NCBI GenBank assembly: GCA_963752605.1
Contig: CAVVYW010000005.1
Span: 1,240,001-1,304,000, forward strand
Direction: 5' to 3'
Length of the DNA stretch: 64,000 nucleotides
Source of the DNA: CAVVYW01 sp963752605
GTDB lineage: Bacteria; Actinomycetota; Thermoleophilia; Solirubrobacterales; 70-9
Below, piece by piece: positions 33,083 through 41,015 of this stretch. Below the pieces are notes generated by a model. That model was given only the letters and a program-made list of their open reading frames with translations, was not told the DNA's origin and ran no database searches. Position numbers and translations under genes: made by a program. The stretch's first letter is position 1. Every line of letters starts with the position of its first letter.

Positions 33083-34255
33083 CTAGTAGCCGCTCGGGTG
33101 CCGGGCGACGTAGCCCGACGGCGAGACCATCGCGGTGCTCCAGCGCGGGCCGTTGCCCCCGGTCTGGCTGGTGTCAAAGCGCAGTCCGGCGATCACGACG
33201 TAGGTGTGGCCGGAGTGCGCGTAGACGGTGATCCAGCGGCCGCCGCCCGGCTCGCCGAAGGCCGTCAGGCCGCCTGAGTCGAGTGGGCTGTCGAGGAAGC
33301 CGCCGCCATGCAGTGCGTAGCTCACCGCGCCTGAGCAGTCGTAGCCGCTCGATTCGAAGGAGCCGTGGCCGCCACCCCAGACGTAGGGCAGGTCGTTGAT
33401 GTCGTTGGCGGCGTCGATCGCGGCGCGAACCGCGAGGGGGGCGTTGGGCGGCGGGATGGCCTCGCCGTTGACGAGGGCGGCGCGGCCGGCTGGCGCCGGG
33501 ATGTTGTAGAGGTCCTCCTCGAGCGCGTTCTCCTTCTTCAGCAGGGCGTCCAGAGCCGACTGGCGCTGCGCACGCGCCGCGTTCAGCTCGGCGTGCCGCG
33601 CCTCGACCTGCTGTCGGGCGCTGGCGAGCTCCCTCTCCTTGCGGAGGACCTCATCGCGGGCCGCCTTGATCTGCTCGTGGGTCTCGGTGAGCTGCGCGAC
33701 CAGGACCTCGACCTCCTCGCGGAGGCCGCGGACCGATTCGATGATCGCCTCGTCCTGGTCCTGTATGTGCTCGACGTACTGGCTCTGGGCGACCAGGTCC
33801 GAGAAGTCCGCCGAGCGCATGACGATGCTGGTCAGGTCGGGCTCCCCCGACTTGTAGATCCGGATCAGCAGGTCCTCGAGCGCGGCGGTCGCCGCCTCCA
33901 GGCGGGCCCGCAACTTGGCGAGCCTGGCCTTCTGCGCGTTCAGCTCCGCCGTGGCCTGGTCCAGCTCGGCCTGCTTGGCCGCGAGGTCCTCCTCGACCGC
34001 AGCCTCCTGTTGGCGCAGCTGGGACTCCTGCCCGATCAGCTGGTCGACCTCGGCGTTCATCGAGTCGATCTGGGACCGCAGCGAGCCCTGGCTGGACTGG
34101 ACGCGGTCCAGCTCGCCGAGCTTCTGCTCGATCTTGTCCTGGGCGTCCTGGGCGGGCGCGGGATCGCCGACGATCGCCCACAGCGAGAGGGCGATCAGAA
34201 CCATCAACGCCAGGACGGCCGTCCGCCCCCGGGAGGTGGAAGAGCTGCGAGGCAC
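33083..34255 (-). CDS. Secreted coiled-coil NlpC/P60 peptidoglycan hydrolase
   Basis: A 390-residue exported cell-wall enzyme. A signal-anchor (VLALMVLIALSLWAIVGDP) precedes about 190 residues of heptad-rich coiled coil (QAELDQATAELNAQKARLAK and similar). The NlpC/P60 domain is in the last ~125 residues, with catalytic YDCSGAVSY and the His region AHSGHTYVVIAG. It likely cleaves peptide stems of peptidoglycan, like RipA-type endopeptidases of actinobacteria that assist cell separation. The long coiled coil may control access to the active site or bind a divisome partner. Confidence 0.9.
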   Translation of the reverse strand: MPRSSSTSRGRTAVLALMVLIALSLWAIVGDPAPAQDAQDKIEQKLGELDRVQSSQGSLRSQIDSMNAEVDQLIGQESQLRQQEAAVEEDLAAKQAELDQATAELNAQKARLAKLRARLEAATAALEDLLIRIYKSGEPDLTSIVMRSADFSDLVAQSQYVEHIQDQDEAIIESVRGLREEVEVLVAQLTETHEQIKAARDEVLRKERELASARQQVEARHAELNAARAQRQSALDALLKKENALEEDLYNIPAPAGRAALVNGEAIPPPNAPLAVRAAIDAANDINDLPYVWGGGHGSFESSGYDCSGAVSYALHGGGFLDSPLDSGGLTAFGEPGGGRWITVYAHSGHTYVVIAGLRFDTSQTGGNGPRWSTAMVSPSGYVARHPSGY

Positions 34256-34355
34256 GCACGGCCACCCTAGAGAGTCCCGTGCCTATTTGTATGCAGTTGC
34301 TAACACGCCTGCAAGATTCGTTGCGAATGGGCCACGCACTAGCATCGTGCGTGGC

Positions 34356-35258
34356 ATGGCTGAGGAATTCGCCGACGTCGGGCGCGGGATCACCCTCTGT
34401 TACGAGCGGTTCGGCGACCCCGCGGACCCCCCCATCCTGCTGATCATGGGCCTGGGCACGCAGATGATCGCCTGGCACGAGGACTTCTGCGAGGAGCTCG
34501 CCGAGCGCGGCTTCCACGTGATCCGCTTCGACAACCGCGACGTCGGGCGCTCGACCCACCTGGACACTCCGCCGCCGACCCTCGGTCAGCTCGTGAGCCG
34601 CCGCTTCCGGCCCGAGCAGTACACGCTCTCGGACATGGCGGAGGACGCCGCCGGGCTGATCGAGAAGCTCGACCTCGGCCCCGTCCACGTCGTCGGCGTG
34701 TCGCTGGGCGGAATGATCGGCCAGCTGCTCGCCGCAGAGCATCCCGAGCTGGTGCGCTCGCTCACCTCGATGCTGTCCAGCACCGGGAGCAGGCTCCACG
34801 GGCAGCCCCACTACTCGGTCCTCAAGTACCTGCTGCGCCCTCCCCCTCGGGACCGGGAGGGCTACATCGAGCGGTCCGCCGAGGTGTTCGGCCTGATCGG
34901 CTCGACCGGCTTCGACCGCGACGAGGCGTACATCCGCGAGCGGGCTGGCCGGAGCTACGACCGCGGCTTCAGCGTCTCAGGCGGCGGCCGCCAGCTCGGT
35001 GCGGCCCTCGCCACCGGCAACCGGACCAACCTGCTGCGGAGGATTAAGGCGCCGACCCTGGTGATCCACGGCACCGAGGACAAGATGATCCGGCCGTCCG
35101 GCGGCCGCGCCACCGCAAAGGCGATCCCCGGCGCGCGGCTGATGATGATCGAGGGCATGGGCCACGACCTCCCGCGCGGCGCGTGGCCGCGGATCGTCGA
35201 TGCGATCGCGATCCACGCGAGAGCTGCGGACGGTGAGCGCGAGCGGGTCGCCGCCTAG
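34356..35258 (+). CDS. Alpha/beta-hydrolase fold protein
   Basis: A 300-residue hydrolase. 'ILLIMGLGTQMIAWHEDFC' is the oxyanion region, GVSLGGMIGQ the nucleophile elbow (Ser about residue 115), 'LVIHGTEDKMIRPSGG' the acid region, and MGHDLPRGAW the His motif. The MGLG..M.AW and FDNRDVGRST patterns match the haloperoxidase/RifR-like sub-group often annotated in actinobacteria. The ATG at 34356 was chosen because everything before it in frame lacks homology. The cupin gene begins in the very next codon after its stop. Confidence 0.87.
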   Translation: MAEEFADVGRGITLCYERFGDPADPPILLIMGLGTQMIAWHEDFCEELAERGFHVIRFDNRDVGRSTHLDTPPPTLGQLVSRRFRPEQYTLSDMAEDAAGLIEKLDLGPVHVVGVSLGGMIGQLLAAEHPELVRSLTSMLSSTGSRLHGQPHYSVLKYLLRPPPRDREGYIERSAEVFGLIGSTGFDRDEAYIRERAGRSYDRGFSVSGGGRQLGAALATGNRTNLLRRIKAPTLVIHGTEDKMIRPSGGRATAKAIPGARLMMIEGMGHDLPRGAWPRIVDAIAIHARAADGERERVAA

Positions 35259-35594
35259 ATGCCGGAGCCGCTGCCGCTCGAGCAGTTCCGGATCACCGAG
35301 ACCGCCCTGCGCTTCGAGGGCGCGGATAACGGCTCCACCATCTCCTTCTTCGTCACCAACCACCCGCCCGAGGCGAGCGTACCCCTGCACCGCCATCCCT
35401 ACGAGGAGACGTTCATCGTCCAGGAGGGAAGGGCGTCGTTCAGCGTCGGCGACGAGACGATCGAGGTGAACGCCGGCGAGGCGCTCGTCGTTCCGGCCGA
35501 GACGGCCCACGGCTTCGTCAGCGTCGGGGAGGACAACCTCAGACAGGTCTCCATCCACCCGTCGGCGCGGGTGGAGCAGGAGTGGCTCGAGTAG
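35259..35594 (+). CDS. Cupin-domain protein
   Basis: A 111-residue small cupin. Motif 1 is VPLHRHPYEETFIVQEGR, with His, His and Glu metal ligands, and motif 2 is PAETAHGFVSVGEDN, with the last His. The ATG directly follows the TAG of the hydrolase gene with no gap, indicating coupled translation. It may be a dioxygenase, isomerase or sensor for the hydrolase's product; the sequence does not decide this. Confidence 0.82.
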   Translation: MPEPLPLEQFRITETALRFEGADNGSTISFFVTNHPPEASVPLHRHPYEETFIVQEGRASFSVGDETIEVNAGEALVVPAETAHGFVSVGEDNLRQVSIHPSARVEQEWLE

Positions 35595-35613
35595 CAGCCA
35601 CAGCGGCCTGGGT

Positions 35614-36261
35614 TTAGACGGCGCCTCGCTCACGGTAGTAGTCGATGGCTCCCGTCCGCTCGAGGTCCTCGAGCAGGATCGCCTCGGCGTCGAGCATCAG
35701 GTCGATCTCGTTGCTGGCCACCGCCCCGCCGCCGGGGATCTCGTCCTGCCAGGAGACCCCGAAGTCCTGGCGGTTCACCCTGCTCCTGGCCTGGAACCCC
35801 ATCCGGCGCATCTCGCCCTTGTTCTCGTCCCCCTCCCACCACGGCGTGGTCCACTCACCGAGGTAGCCGATGTCGAGCGGCACCGTGCGCATGTTGCCGC
35901 GGATGGTCACCTCCGCCTCGCCCTTGAACTGGGTTCCCGAGAGCCGCTCGGTGAAGCGACCCTCGAAGGTGATGGTGGGATGCTTCTCGACGTCGAAGAA
36001 GTCGGCGCTGCGCAGGTGCTCGTCGCGGGTCGGCTCGCCCGACCACAGCTTCGTCGCGTCGATCTCACCCCTGAAGGTCGACTCCAGGCAGCTGTCCCAG
36101 TCGAACTCGAGGACGCCGCGGATGTCCTTGAAGGAACCCCGCACGTAGGTGACCATCATGTGCAGGGCGCGGAACTCGGCCGCGGTATGGCCCGGCTCGA
36201 AGATCCAGGTGGCTATTTGAGCTCCTCGAGGGAATCGCGCAGACGGTCGAGCATCGACCAC
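35614..36261 (-). CDS. YceI family protein
   Basis: Up to 215 residues of the YceI lipocalin-like fold that binds isoprenoids or amphiphiles. Blocks are 'WIFEPGHTAAEFRALHMMVTYVRGSF', 'FDVEKHPTITFEGRF', 'FKGEAEVTIRGNMRTVPLDIGYLGE' and 'NRQDFGVSW' (between residues 19 and 172). No signal peptide is seen. The first ATG gives a 15-residue non-homologous leader. The family N-terminus begins at 'IATWIFEPGHT', where the first codon is ATA at 36216, overlapping the TAG of a 26-codon ORF. The start is therefore uncertain. Confidence 0.85.
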   Translation of the reverse strand: MVDARPSARFPRGAQIATWIFEPGHTAAEFRALHMMVTYVRGSFKDIRGVLEFDWDSCLESTFRGEIDATKLWSGEPTRDEHLRSADFFDVEKHPTITFEGRFTERLSGTQFKGEAEVTIRGNMRTVPLDIGYLGEWTTPWWEGDENKGEMRRMGFQARSRVNRQDFGVSWQDEIPGGGAVASNEIDLMLDAEAILLEDLERTGAIDYYRERGAV

Positions 36262-36293
36262 AGGTCCGGCATCTGGCTGGTCAGCTGACGCAT
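36213..36293 (-). CDS. Possible 26-residue leader peptide upstream of yceI
   Basis: ATG at 36293 opens MRQLTSQMPDLWSMLDRL and ends ...EELK at TAG (36215-36213). The stop overlaps the ATA codon at which YceI homology begins (ATAG), the same geometry as normal ATGA couplings. An amphipathic helix is plausible. Without comparative data this could be chance, and no strong ribosome-binding site is seen. Confidence 0.25.
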   Translation of the reverse strand: MRQLTSQMPDLWSMLDRLRDSLEELK

Positions 36294-36413
36294 GCGATCG
36301 ATTCTACGGCCGGCTAGCGGCGGTCAGGCCGCTGGCTTCAGGAGCGAGGGCGAAAGCCCGAGCGACTTGTGGTGGGCGGCCGCTACCGCCGCGATCTGAT
36401 GGCGAAGCCGTCC

Positions 36414-37760
36414 CTACGCGCCGGTCAGCGGCGGCAGCTGGAACGCCAGCACCAGCGCGGTGAGGCCCAGCGCGGCGATCCGCTGGTGCGGGCGCCGCGC
36501 GAGCGCCGCGAGCGGCAGGAACCAGACCAGGTACCACGGCAGCAGCCAGGTCGTCGTGGCGAGCAGGGCCAGGGTCGCCCAGCCGGCGCCCTCCAGCCAG
36601 TCGGCGCCCCGGTACACGCGAACGAGGAGCAGGGCCACGACCGGCCCGAGCACGAGCATCCCGATCCGGCTGAGGGCCTCTGTCGAGAGCCCGAGCCCGA
36701 ACAGGTCGTTGATCGCGCCCGGCACGTCATTCGGGGCGGCGAGCACGGAGTTCTCGCGCAGGACGTCGAAGACGCTGGTCACCTCGGGGCCGAAGGCGAG
36801 CAGGGCGATCCCCGCCACCGCGGCGGCCGCGCCAGCGGCCCAGACCAGCGCCCTCGTCGGCCGGCGAGAGCCGAGCAGCGCGAAGGGCAGCACGATCGCG
36901 GCCGACAGCTTCACCCCGGCGGCCGCGACGATCCCCGCCACCCCCGCCTCCCGCCCGGCGAGCAGCAGGTAGATCCCCCCGAGCGACGCCAGCACCATCA
37001 GGGCGTCGTTGTGCGCGCCGCCGACCGTGAAGACCAGCACGATCGGGTTGAGGCCGAAGAAGAGCGCCGCCGGGAGCGGGTCCCGCCCCAGGCGCTCCGC
37101 GCACTTCCAGACCAGCGCCACGCATCCGAGGCTGGCGGCGGCAACCGAGAGCTTGAACAGCCAGAGCGAGGCCGTCAGGCCAAGCAGCGCCAATGGCAGA
37201 GTCGCCAGCGTGAACAGCGGTCCGTAGGCGCTGGTCTGGTGCGGCCAGCCGATGAACTGGTAGCTCGCGTCCAGGGGCTCGGCCGCCAGGGGGTGGACGT
37301 AGGGGTTGAGATCGTGGAGGACGTCGAGCCTCGCGTAGCCGAGGTAGTTGAAGAGGTCGCTGGAGAGAAGCGGCGGGGCCAGCGCCATCAGCAGGTGGAG
37401 CCCGGCGACCGTCCCGAGGCCGGCGCGCACCGAGACCGACCCCGCCAGAGCGAGCACCAGCAGGTAGCACGCGCTCAGCACCACGCAGAGGACGACGAAG
37501 TCGGTGCCGCTGATCGGCAGATCGAGGAACTGGAGCGGTCCCCTGATCGAGCCGGGCGGGTCCAGCTTGGGGCCGTAGTCCCGGGCGGCGGTCCCTGCCG
37601 CCATCAGAAAGCCGCAGACCAGCATCAGGGTCAGGGATGCGGCAGCGAGGGACCGCTTCGCCACCAAACGCGGCCACAGGCGGCCGCCCTCCACGAGTCG
37701 CTCCGGGCTTCGCCCTGCGCTCCGAGGTAGAGCGGCCTGGTGGCCGCTAGCCGTCTCCAC
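36414..37760 (-). CDS. GT-C membrane glycosyltransferase (mannosyltransferase-like, GT87/MptB type)
   Basis: A 448-residue polytopic membrane protein with about eleven hydrophobic segments. The loop after an early helix reads SDLFNYLGYARL...LNPYVHPL, matching polyprenyl-phosphate-sugar-dependent GT-C enzymes in which an Asp in the first outer loop is catalytic. 'WPHQTSAYGPLF' and 'FTVGGAHNDALMV' are further family blocks. It probably adds mannose or a related sugar to an envelope glycolipid or polysaccharide on the outer face. Its ATG directly follows the stop of the gene at 37761, so the two form one operon. Confidence 0.8.
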   Translation of the reverse strand: METASGHQAALPRSAGRSPERLVEGGRLWPRLVAKRSLAAASLTLMLVCGFLMAAGTAARDYGPKLDPPGSIRGPLQFLDLPISGTDFVVLCVVLSACYLLVLALAGSVSVRAGLGTVAGLHLLMALAPPLLSSDLFNYLGYARLDVLHDLNPYVHPLAAEPLDASYQFIGWPHQTSAYGPLFTLATLPLALLGLTASLWLFKLSVAAASLGCVALVWKCAERLGRDPLPAALFFGLNPIVLVFTVGGAHNDALMVLASLGGIYLLLAGREAGVAGIVAAAGVKLSAAIVLPFALLGSRRPTRALVWAAGAAAAVAGIALLAFGPEVTSVFDVLRENSVLAAPNDVPGAINDLFGLGLSTEALSRIGMLVLGPVVALLLVRVYRGADWLEGAGWATLALLATTTWLLPWYLVWFLPLAALARRPHQRIAALGLTALVLAFQLPPLTGA

Positions 37761-39203
37761 CTAGCGCCTGACCAGGTATGTGCCCTCGGGGCTGCGGAAC
37801 TCGGCGACGAAACCGTGGGACTCGAGCCGGCGGATCGCCTCGGGCACGTGCGCGATCACCGCTCCAACCCCGAGGCGGTCGACCGACTGCGGCACGTCCG
37901 CCGCCCAGCCGCGCAGCACCCCGTAGGTGTCTGCGAGTTGCGGGCGGGTGAAGTGCTCGAGCCAGCCGTTCAGCACGACGGGCGTCTCGGGCGAGCGCCA
38001 CAGCATGTAGGAGCCCGTCCCCGCATAGGTGAGGATCCGGCCGTTCTCCGGTGGGTGGGCGAGGGCGTAGTCGACCACCGGGGAGCCCAGGTGCGACTCA
38101 GCCTTGGGCGGGCCCAGGATCGTGGCCCAGACGAGCAGGGCCGCGACCGCGGCGGACCCGGCCACCGCGAGCGGAGCCCGCATCATGCTCACGCTCCGGT
38201 CGGGGGCCGACCAGGCGATCTGAAAGGCCAGCGCGGGGCCGACGAAGATCAGGTTCCGCAGGGATAGCGTCGCGAAGGCCACGAAGCCGACGGCCACCAG
38301 CACCCCTGTCGCCCGCCGCGGGCGGGGGGAGCGCAGCCACATCCAGACCGCGAAGGCGGCTGCAAGCGCCACGTACACGGTCGCAATGGGTGACTGGAAT
38401 ACCGAACGCCACTCCTCGCTTGCGTGCGAGATGGCCGAGGCCAACCGCTGGAAGCTGAGCAGGTAGTCCCAGATGGCACTGCCGAGCGGTGTCGCGAGGG
38501 TCACCGTCCCCACCGCCGCGACGGCGAGCAGGCCGAGCATGGCGATCCGGGGGAGCGGGATGCTGGGGATCCCCCTCCAGTGGTCGATCGCGAGCCCGAC
38601 GGTCACCAACGCCAGCAGCAGGATCCCCGCCATGAATCCGCCGTGCAGGTTCGCCCAGACCGCGAACAGCGCGAGAATCCCGACCAGCGCCGGCCAGAGG
38701 TGACGGGCGGGGCGATCCCCCCCGCCCGTCCTCCTCACCGCGAAGATCAGCCCCACCAGCAGCGTGAACGCGAGCACGGTGAAGCCGGCGGCGCGCGGGT
38801 GGATCACCGACAGCAGCCCGGGGAAGTAGAGGGCCGCGATCGCGAACAGCATCGGCCAGCCCTTGTGCCGGCAGAGCCAGAGCAGGAGTGCCAGGGGCGC
38901 CGCCAGCAGCACCGCGTAGACGACCGTGAGCCCCCCGAGGCCGACCGCGTTGGACGTCCCGAAGAAGGCGAGCTGGGCAAGCCACTGCTGGTTCAGCCAC
39001 GTGTCGCCCTGGGCGACGGTGGGAAAGGGATCGTGGGTGACGAAGCCGTGCTCCGCCACGAAACGGCCGCCGAGCAGGTTCAGGTAGAGGTCGCTGTTGT
39101 GAAACCGGTCGAAGCAGAGCACCAGGGCGCCCACCAGCACGAACAGGGCGCCGATCAGCGCCCAGGTGGATCTCGAGTTGGCTCGTGCCTGGAGAGGTTG
39201 CAT
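37761..39203 (-). CDS. Polytopic membrane protein, GT-C-like, unknown acceptor
   Basis: A 480-residue membrane protein with about eleven hydrophobic segments. Its first outer loop has 'FHNSDLYLNLLGGRFVAEHGFVTHDPFP' (position 34-61) and TWLNQQWLAQL, typical of an uncharacterised actinobacterial family with glycosyltransferase-C topology. A C-terminal soluble domain of ~110 residues contains 'GRILTYAGTGSYMLWRS' and 'VPEAIRRLESHGF'. The next gene begins immediately after its stop. Together they probably build or extend a surface glycan. Confidence 0.7.
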   Translation of the reverse strand: MQPLQARANSRSTWALIGALFVLVGALVLCFDRFHNSDLYLNLLGGRFVAEHGFVTHDPFPTVAQGDTWLNQQWLAQLAFFGTSNAVGLGGLTVVYAVLLAAPLALLLWLCRHKGWPMLFAIAALYFPGLLSVIHPRAAGFTVLAFTLLVGLIFAVRRTGGGDRPARHLWPALVGILALFAVWANLHGGFMAGILLLALVTVGLAIDHWRGIPSIPLPRIAMLGLLAVAAVGTVTLATPLGSAIWDYLLSFQRLASAISHASEEWRSVFQSPIATVYVALAAAFAVWMWLRSPRPRRATGVLVAVGFVAFATLSLRNLIFVGPALAFQIAWSAPDRSVSMMRAPLAVAGSAAVAALLVWATILGPPKAESHLGSPVVDYALAHPPENGRILTYAGTGSYMLWRSPETPVVLNGWLEHFTRPQLADTYGVLRGWAADVPQSVDRLGVGAVIAHVPEAIRRLESHGFVAEFRSPEGTYLVRR

Positions 39204-39300
39204 TTAGAAGGGGTCCCGGCCCGCGGACCAGCGGGTATTCCTAGCAGCAGGGGCGGCAAGAGGCGTGAATATGTGGGTGTCTGCTAATATGACGTGTCCC

Positions 39301-39324
39301 GCCGGGCCCATAACCCGGCTTTTT
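39301..39324 (+). terminator. Intrinsic terminator in the leader of the zinc-ribbon gene
   Basis: GCCGGG, a seven-base loop, CCCGGC and then TTTTT form a classic rho-independent terminator on the plus strand. Eleven bases upstream is a TAATAT that would make a good -10 box. A transcript started there would end after about 25 nt, so this could be a premature terminator/attenuator ahead of the gene at 39398. Confidence 0.6.
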
Positions 39325-39397
39325 GCAGGCGTTTCGCGCAGTCCAAGCCTTGACCAGCAGCCTTCGCGAACGCAGCACTCGACCCGCGGAGGTAATC

Positions 39398-39790
39398 ATG
39401 CCTAAGACCCAGACCAAGCACGCCAATCCCAGAACGCGCTCACGCGGCTCCAAGAGGGGTCCGCGTCGCTGGACCTGTAAGGGCTGTGAGGTGACCGTGC
39501 GCTACGGCGCCGGTGCCGACGCCCCCAGCCGCCCTGAGGGCTGGGCGAAGCGCAGCGGTCGCTGGCTGTGCCTGCACTGCAGGCGTGAGCTGGCGGTCGA
39601 GAAGGCGACCCAGAAGTCGGGCGACGACGGCTGGGCCTCCAGGCGCCAGGCGCTCGTCGAGTTCGAGCTGCGCCGCAGCCCGAACGAGCCCGATGGCGTG
39701 ATCGCCAAGCGCGCGAACTGCTCCACCGGCCACGTGCGCAAGCTGCGGATGCAGCTGCTCGAGGCCGGCAAGCTGCCCAAGGCCGCTTAG
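39398..39790 (+). CDS. Small zinc-ribbon protein with C-terminal helix-turn-helix-like segment
   Basis: 130 residues from ATG at 39398, preceded by GGAGG at good distance. A basic N-terminus (KTQTKHANPRTRSRGSKRG) leads into WTCKGCEVTVRYG and later WLCLHCRRELA, two CxxC pairs that likely bind zinc. The C-terminal third 'VIAKRANCSTGHVRKLRMQL' resembles a helix-turn-helix. The make-up suggests a nucleic-acid-binding regulator. I do not recognise a named family. Confidence 0.72.
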   Translation: MPKTQTKHANPRTRSRGSKRGPRRWTCKGCEVTVRYGAGADAPSRPEGWAKRSGRWLCLHCRRELAVEKATQKSGDDGWASRRQALVEFELRRSPNEPDGVIAKRANCSTGHVRKLRMQLLEAGKLPKAA

Positions 39791-39821
39791 GCCAGGCTCA
39801 GATTCGAGGAGAAGGCCCGCG

Positions 39822-41015
39822 TCAAGCGGGCACTTGCTCGTGTGCGGCCAACCAGGTCTCGACCTGCTCGGGCGGCATCGGCCGGCTGAGCGCATACCCC
39901 TGCACGGTGTCGCAGCCCAGCCCCACCAGGGCATCCCAGGTCTCGCGATCCTCCACACCCTCGGCGCAGGCGGTGAGGTCGAGGGCGTGCGCGATGCCGA
40001 TGATCGAACGCAGCATCTCGTCGCGGTTGCTCTCGTCGTATCGGCGCATGAAGAGGCGGTCGATCTTCAGCGTGTCGATGGGAAGGTCCTCGAGGCGGGC
40101 GAGCGACGAATAGCCCGTGCCGAAGTCGTCGATCGCGATCTCGGCGGAATCGACCGAGCGGAGGCGGGCCAGCGTCCTGGCCACCTTCGCGGGATCGTCC
40201 ATCACCGCGCTCTCTGTCACCTCGAGGATGAGCCGATTGGGCGAGAGCGCGGCCTCCTCGAGCATTCCGCCGATCTCCTCGGCCAGCCCCGCGTGATCGA
40301 CCGTGGATGGAGAGAGGTTGACCGCGACGCCGACGTCGTGGCCCCGCCCCTCCCAGCGCCCGCATTCCTCGATGGCCACACGGAGCGTGTAGAGGGTCAG
40401 CTCCCAGATCGTCTGGCTGTCTCCCTCCGCGAGGGGGACGAACTCCATCGGCGGCACCAATCCCCGCTCGGGGTGCTCCCAGCGGACCAGCGCCTCGAAC
40501 GCCACGACCCGGCCCGTGTCGGCCTCGGCGAGCGGCTGATAGTGGAGGACCAGCTCGCCGCTGGGAATCGCGCGGCGCAGTCGCGCCCTGTCCACTGCGT
40601 TACTGATGTTGTAGTCGCCGAGGAGGCCGTGCGCGTAATAGCCGGTGAGCAGGCCGAGCGCAAAGAAGAGCAGCTGCCGGTGGTTGATCACGTCGCCGGT
40701 CTGCACGCCATCGCCGACAGCCCAGCCGAAGAAGCCCGCCGAGGCGATGAACGCGGCGGCGAAGCCCCCGCCCGGGCCCCAGATCATCGCCACCAGCATG
40801 ATCGACGCGGCCACCAGGGGGGTGAGCCAGTTCGGCTCTCCCAGCACGATCCCCAGGGCGCTGAGCCCGATCACGAGCGCCGCCGCCGCGATCCCGGGAG
40901 CCATCCGGCGCGAGAGCAGCGCATCGAAGAGGACCTTCACATCGTCGATCGCGCGCCTGATCGTCCTGTTGATACCGGGCGTCGCAGTGCCCAACGCGGA
41001 GGTATCGCCCGGCAT
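39822..41015 (-). CDS. Membrane EAL-domain protein (c-di-GMP phosphodiesterase)
   Basis: 397 residues. A short N-terminus is followed by about four membrane helices (e.g. 'MAPGIAAAALVIGLSALGIVL' region 37-57). The EAL domain contains FEALVRWEHP, 'VAVNLSPSTVDHAGL', LEVTESAVMDD, IDDFGTGYSS and 'CAEGVEDRETWDAL', so all main catalytic and metal positions look intact. There is no GGDEF domain. The ATG at 41015 overlaps the TGA of the copper radical oxidase gene (TGATG), so it is coupled to it. An ATG at 41084 is possible but would overlap by 70 bp. Confidence 0.88.
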   Translation of the reverse strand: MPGDTSALGTATPGINRTIRRAIDDVKVLFDALLSRRMAPGIAAAALVIGLSALGIVLGEPNWLTPLVAASIMLVAMIWGPGGGFAAAFIASAGFFGWAVGDGVQTGDVINHRQLLFFALGLLTGYYAHGLLGDYNISNAVDRARLRRAIPSGELVLHYQPLAEADTGRVVAFEALVRWEHPERGLVPPMEFVPLAEGDSQTIWELTLYTLRVAIEECGRWEGRGHDVGVAVNLSPSTVDHAGLAEEIGGMLEEAALSPNRLILEVTESAVMDDPAKVARTLARLRSVDSAEIAIDDFGTGYSSLARLEDLPIDTLKIDRLFMRRYDESNRDEMLRSIIGIAHALDLTACAEGVEDRETWDALVGLGCDTVQGYALSRPMPPEQVETWLAAHEQVPA

